A DNA stretch of 64,000 nt from NCBI RefSeq assembly GCF_041624475.1, contig NZ_JBFJUX010000003.1, forward strand, positions 124,001-188,000. Direction: 5' to 3'. A program made the translations under genes and the position numbers. Positions 60,604-64,000 of the stretch are shown piece after piece. The stretch comes from Litorivivens sp041624475 (GTDB taxonomy: Bacteria; Pseudomonadota; Gammaproteobacteria; Pseudomonadales; Spongiibacteraceae). Each line of letters begins with the position of its first letter. Position 1 is the stretch's first letter. A model generated the notes under the pieces. That model worked only from the letters and a program-made list of their open reading frames with translations. It was not told where the DNA came from and searched no databases.

Positions 60604-61032
60604 ATGGCTGTGGAACGTACTCTGTCCATTGTGAAACCTGATGCGGTAGCAAAAAATGTTGTTGGCGAGATCTACAGCCGCTTTGAAAAGGCAGGCTTGC
60701 GCATCGTGGCCGCTAAAATGCTGCGCCTGAGCCGTGCCCAGGCCGAAGGTTTCTACGCCGAACACAAGGGGCGTCCGTTTTTCCCCGCACTGGTTGATTT
60801 TATGACTTCTGGCCCGGTCACTGTTCAGGTGCTGGAAGGTGAGAACGCGATTGCCAAAAACCGCGAACTGATGGGCGCGACCAACCCCAAAGAAGCTGAG
60901 CCGGGCACTATCCGCGCTGATTTTGCCGAATCAATCGATGCCAATGCCGCCCACGGTTCAGATTCCGCCGCTTCTGCCGAGCGCGAGATTGCCTATTTCT
61001 TCGCCGCCAGCGACATCTGTGACCGCGACTGA
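60604..61032 (+). CDS. ndk: Nucleoside diphosphate kinase
   Basis: A 142-residue enzyme that equilibrates NTP pools. Active-site His 117 in NAAHGSDSAASAEREI; ERTLSIVKPDAVAKNVVGEI opens it. GGAG lies nine bases before the ATG. In relatives ndk follows the isc operon, so its position after iscS is normal apart from the missing genes. Confidence 0.98.
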   Translation: MAVERTLSIVKPDAVAKNVVGEIYSRFEKAGLRIVAAKMLRLSRAQAEGFYAEHKGRPFFPALVDFMTSGPVTVQVLEGENAIAKNRELMGATNPKEAEPGTIRADFAESIDANAAHGSDSAASAEREIAYFFAASDICDRD

Positions 61033-61046
61033 GCGCCCCTGAAACC

Positions 61047-62210
61047 ATGAGTGAGTCTGCGAGCCCTGTGTACGGACAGTCGCAACCAGTTAATTTGCTG
61101 GGGATGACCCGCGCCCAGCTCGCAGACTTTATGGTGTCGCTGGGCGAGAAACCCTTTCGCGCCCAGCAGCTTTTGAAGTGGATTCACCATCGCGGTGTGG
61201 ATGACTTCGAGCAGATGACGGATATGGGCAAGGCGCTTAGAGCCAAGCTCAAGGACGTCGCCGAGATTCGTCCACCGGAAATTTTAAAGCAACTGGATTC
61301 CAAAGACGGTACCCGCAAGTGGGCTATCGGTGTTGGCGGCGGCAACGTTGTTGAAACCGTTCTGATTCCCGATGGGGATCGCGCTACGCTGTGTGTTTCC
61401 TCGCAGGTGGGCTGCAGTCTGGATTGCAGTTTCTGTTCCACCGGTAAACAGGGCTTTCAGCGCGATTTGACTGCCGCTGAAATCATCGGCCAGGTGTGGC
61501 AGGCGATTAAATCCTATGATGGTTTCGGTGCCAAAAAACGCATCGTTACCAACGTGGTGATGATGGGCATGGGCGAGCCGCTGCTCAATTTTGACAATGT
61601 GGTGGCTGCAACCGATCTGATGATGGACGATTTTGGCTATGGCCTGTCCAAGCGTCGGGTGACCCTGAGTACCTCGGGTGTTGTACCCAAGCTCTACGAA
61701 CTGGCGAAAGTCTCGCAGGTATCACTGGCCGTCTCTCTGCACGCGCCCAATGACGCACTGCGCAACGAACTGGTGCCCATCAATAAACGCTATCCCATAG
61801 CCGAGCTGCTTGAGGCCTGCCGACATTACATCAGCTGCCAGCCCGATATTCATCGAGTAGTAACTGTCGAGTACACGTTGATTGCGGGTGTTAACGACCA
61901 GCCTGAGCACGCTCATGAACTGGCGACTCTGCTGAAAGACTTCCCCTGCAAAATTAATCTGATTCCCTTTAATCCGTTTTCACTATCGGATTATGAGCGC
62001 CCAAGCAAAAACGCGACGCGCCGGTTCTGGGAAATCCTCACCCAGGCAGACTTCGTAACCACCGTGCGAACCACGCGGGGTGATGATATTGATGCCGCCT
62101 GCGGGCAGTTGGCGGGTTTGGTGGTGGATCGCACCCGGCGTGCGGCCCGTCACCTGTCGCGTCGTGAAAATTCTGAAGCACAAATAATAAACGTGGTGAA
62201 TAAACTATGA
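61047..62210 (+). CDS. rlmN: 23S rRNA (A2503-C2)/tRNA (A37-C2) methyltransferase RlmN
   Basis: A 387-residue radical SAM enzyme. The cluster motif CSLDCSFC (Cys 123, 127, 130) is intact, with Cys 116 nearby; MMGMGEPLLNFDNV and the C-terminal VRTTRGDDIDAACGQLAG containing the methyl-carrying Cys are present. It needs [4Fe-4S] supplied by the SUF system. It overlaps pilF by four bases. Confidence 0.97.
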   Translation: MSESASPVYGQSQPVNLLGMTRAQLADFMVSLGEKPFRAQQLLKWIHHRGVDDFEQMTDMGKALRAKLKDVAEIRPPEILKQLDSKDGTRKWAIGVGGGNVVETVLIPDGDRATLCVSSQVGCSLDCSFCSTGKQGFQRDLTAAEIIGQVWQAIKSYDGFGAKKRIVTNVVMMGMGEPLLNFDNVVAATDLMMDDFGYGLSKRRVTLSTSGVVPKLYELAKVSQVSLAVSLHAPNDALRNELVPINKRYPIAELLEACRHYISCQPDIHRVVTVEYTLIAGVNDQPEHAHELATLLKDFPCKINLIPFNPFSLSDYERPSKNATRRFWEILTQADFVTTVRTTRGDDIDAACGQLAGLVVDRTRRAARHLSRRENSEAQIINVVNKL

Positions 62211-62986
62211 TGACGTGCTTGCGAGCATTTGGCCTGTTGGTTTGCGTGTTCATGCTGACTGCCTGCGTGACCACCACCGAGTCGCCCTACAGCGAAAAGA
62301 AAGACGAACAACGCGCGCTGGAATTGTCGGCCCAGTTGGCCCGTACCTATATCAGCCGCGGTGAATGGGAGTCGGCCAAGCGCCACCTGCGCTACGCCAT
62401 CGAAACCGACCCTAAAAATGTTGAGGCCCATGAGGGGCTAGCCCTGGTGTTCCAGAACACGGGTGAACTCGAACTGGCAGAAGAACATTATCGCAAAGCG
62501 CTGCGTTATGGCCCAAAGAATACTCGAGTTCGCAACAATTACGCGGCCTTTCTGTTCAGCATGGATCGTCAGAAAGAGGCGGCAAGCGAATTTGAACGGG
62601 TTGTTGAAGATGTACTTTACGAAGGGCGCCTGAACGCCTTTCTCAATCTGGCTCTGAGTTATGAAAAGCTGGGGCGGATCGAAGACGCGAGCAGGACGTT
62701 TCGTCGTGCGTACTTGATGGACAACAAGTCGACGCCGGCATTGTTGGGGCTGGCGCGCACGCAATACGCGCTTGGCGATTACCCCAAGGCGCAGGTTTAC
62801 TATGACGAGTTCCAGAAGCACGTAAAAAAACAAAGCGCAGCAAGTCTTTTACTGGGTATTAAACTGGCTGATCAATTCGGCGATAAAAATACCCATGCCA
62901 GCTATGCTCTGGCCCTGAAAAACCTGTACCCGAAGTCACGCGAATATCTTGAATATCGCGCCTACCTGGAACAGACACGGCCTTAG
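62207..62986 (+). CDS. pilF: Type IV pilus biogenesis lipoprotein PilF/PilW
   Basis: A 259-residue lipoprotein. The lipobox MLTAC has its acylated Cys at residue 20. TPR repeats follow (RTYISRGEWESAKRHLRYAI; AHEGLALVFQNTGELELAEEHY; FLNLALSYEKLGRIEDASRTF). PilF is the pilotin that directs the PilQ secretin to the outer membrane, so the organism probably has a type IVa pilus besides the Tad pilus. The ATG overlaps the rlmN stop. Confidence 0.92.
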   Translation: MMTCLRAFGLLVCVFMLTACVTTTESPYSEKKDEQRALELSAQLARTYISRGEWESAKRHLRYAIETDPKNVEAHEGLALVFQNTGELELAEEHYRKALRYGPKNTRVRNNYAAFLFSMDRQKEAASEFERVVEDVLYEGRLNAFLNLALSYEKLGRIEDASRTFRRAYLMDNKSTPALLGLARTQYALGDYPKAQVYYDEFQKHVKKQSAASLLLGIKLADQFGDKNTHASYALALKNLYPKSREYLEYRAYLEQTRP

Positions 62987-62995
62987 GAGAAAATA

Positions 62996-63418
62996 GTGAG
63001 CGAGCAAGACCCCGGTTTGAGTTTGCGAGAGGCCCGTGAAGCGGCGGGCTTGAGTCAGAAAGACGTGGCTGACAGCCTGAATCTGCTGGTGAGCAATGTC
63101 GAAGCCATTGAAGCCAATAATTTCCGCCACCTGAATGCGGATATTTTTGTGCGCGGTTATATTCGGAGTTACGCGCGCTTTCTGAATCTTGAACCACAGC
63201 CATTGCTGGACGCGGCAGAGCGACAGTTGCGGGATAAAAGCCCGTCTACCGACAGTGAAGTCCAGCCCAAGACAGTGTCGCCGATCAAGCCGCAGCACAA
63301 GATTCTCGCGGCTCTGGTGATTGCCGGCGTGCTTTGGGCAATAGCGGTTGTTGTGATGGCCCCGGATGCAGAAGCAGATGCGGGACAAGCGGCAATCACT
63401 GAGGCGCACGAGGCCTGA
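62996..63418 (+). CDS. rodZ: RodZ-like protein lacking the periplasmic domain
   Basis: A 140-residue protein. The N-terminal helix-turn-helix of RodZ (LREAREAAGLSQKDVADSLNL; IFVRGYIRSYARFLNLEP) spans about 8-80; a charged linker and one membrane helix (about 102-122) follow, then only 18 residues outside. E. coli RodZ (337 residues) has a long linker and a periplasmic DUF4115 domain, absent here. The stop is two bases before ispG, so no room remains for a displaced fragment. GTG start after AGGAGAA. The cytoplasmic MreB-binding part is retained; shape function is inferred. Confidence 0.85.
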   Translation: MSEQDPGLSLREAREAAGLSQKDVADSLNLLVSNVEAIEANNFRHLNADIFVRGYIRSYARFLNLEPQPLLDAAERQLRDKSPSTDSEVQPKTVSPIKPQHKILAALVIAGVLWAIAVVVMAPDAEADAGQAAITEAHEA

Positions 63419-63420
63419 AT

Positions 63421-64000
63421 ATGATGCACGAATCTCCTATAGTACGACGCAAATCCCGGCAGATCATGGTGGGGAATGTTCCGGTGGGTGGCGATGCGCC
63501 AATATCGGTGCAGAGCATGACCAATACCGACACCTGCGATGTGGCCGCAACCGTTGCTCAAATAAAACAGCTGGAAGCGGTTTGTGCGGATATCGTCAGA
63601 GTGTCTGTACCCTCAATGGAGGCGGCCGAGGCTTTTCGTGAAATTCGCAAGCAGGTTGAGGTGCCGCTGGTAGCGGACATTCATTTTGACTACAAGATCG
63701 CACTAAAAGTGGCGCAATACGGTGTGGATTGTCTGCGGATTAACCCCGGCAATATCGGCCGCGAAGACCGAGTTCGGGCGGTTATTGATGCAGCTCGCGA
63801 CAACAATATCCCTATTCGAATTGGTGTGAATGCCGGCTCACTCGAAAAAGATCTGCAGCGCAAATATGGCGAGCCAACCGCCGATGCACTGGTTGAGTCC
63901 GCTATGCGGCATGTGGATATCCTCGATAGATTCGATTTTCAGGATTTTAAAGTAAGTGTAAAAGCCTCCGATGTGTTTTTGGCGGTTGGTGCTTATCGCA
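63421..64000 (+). CDS. ispG: 4-Hydroxy-3-methylbut-2-enyl diphosphate synthase (3' truncated)
   Basis: The first 193 codons of IspG; the gene continues beyond the window. RRKSRQIMVGNVPVGGDAPI, VQSMTNTDT, VPLVADIHFDYKIAL and RINPGNIG belong to the TIM-barrel part. The C-terminal [4Fe-4S] domain is outside. It catalyses the penultimate MEP-pathway step; dxr is at 35.3 kb. ATGATG at 63421; the second ATG is an alternative. Confidence 0.95.
   Translation, partial: MMHESPIVRRKSRQIMVGNVPVGGDAPISVQSMTNTDTCDVAATVAQIKQLEAVCADIVRVSVPSMEAAEAFREIRKQVEVPLVADIHFDYKIALKVAQYGVDCLRINPGNIGREDRVRAVIDAARDNNIPIRIGVNAGSLEKDLQRKYGEPTADALVESAMRHVDILDRFDFQDFKVSVKASDVFLAVGAYR

Noticed and set aside
63169..63561. Possible frameshifted remainder of rodZ
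   Set aside because: ispG begins two bases after the rodZ-like stop and is intact, so no displaced periplasmic domain can be present.
1..64000. Searched by eye for tRNA, rRNA, CRISPR arrays, transposases, integrases and toxin-antitoxin pairs
   Set aside because: None recognised; long gaps contain no regularly spaced repeats and no cloverleaf-like ends.

Overview
The window is a chromosomal segment of a Gram-negative gammaproteobacterium. It carries the lipid A and outer-membrane assembly block (cdsA-dxr-rseP-bamA-skp-lpxD-fabZ-lpxA-lpxB-rnhB-dnaE-accA-tilS), the rpsB-tsf-pyrH-frr-uppS block, a succinylase-type lysine pathway (dapC, dapD), and the iscR/ndk/rlmN/pilF/rodZ/ispG order typical of Gammaproteobacteria. 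The combination suggests an aerobic, possibly marine, Cellvibrionales-like lineage. That last step is inference; no rRNA is present to test it. No tRNA, rRNA, CRISPR array, insertion sequence or prophage was recognised.

Layout. 0-5 kb is accessory: the end of a metal-dependent hydrolase, a polytopic membrane protein with a cupredoxin-like partner, an A+T-richer PAS-GGDEF diguanylate cyclase, and a GST-like protein with an extra C-terminal domain. 5.0-16.1 kb, all on the minus strand, is a Tad/Flp pilus locus (flp, cpaB, cpaC, small lipoprotein, tadG-like, two tadE-like, tadZ, tadA, tadB, tadC, tadD) without a prepilin peptidase gene. 16.4-20 kb holds rsuA, a secreted c-type heme protein divergent from an OhrR-like MarR regulator, an SDR-like protein and a DUF4332 protein. 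20.1-23.2 kb is a LysR regulator divergent from cysC-sat (sulfate activation). 23.4-30.3 kb, minus strand, is map-glnD-dapC-nth-yffB-dapD. 30.4-51.0 kb, plus strand, is the long translation, envelope and replication block.

51.2-64.0 kb begins with a SpoIIAA-like protein and then a rebuilt iron-sulfur cluster locus: sufB-C-D-S-A-T-E, trmJ, iscR, iscS, then directly ndk, rlmN, pilF, a shortened rodZ-like gene and the start of ispG. The iscU-iscA-hscB-hscA-fdx genes usually found between iscS and ndk are absent. The IscS protein lacks the C-terminal tail that contacts IscU in E. coli, and an IscR-type palindrome overlaps the probable sufB promoter. The likely reading is that SUF has replaced ISC at the ancestral isc site while keeping IscR as the regulator.

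The clearest regulatory structure elsewhere is at 17.88-17.99 kb. Two 18-bp palindromes sit on overlapping divergent promoters between the heme protein and the OhrR-like regulator.
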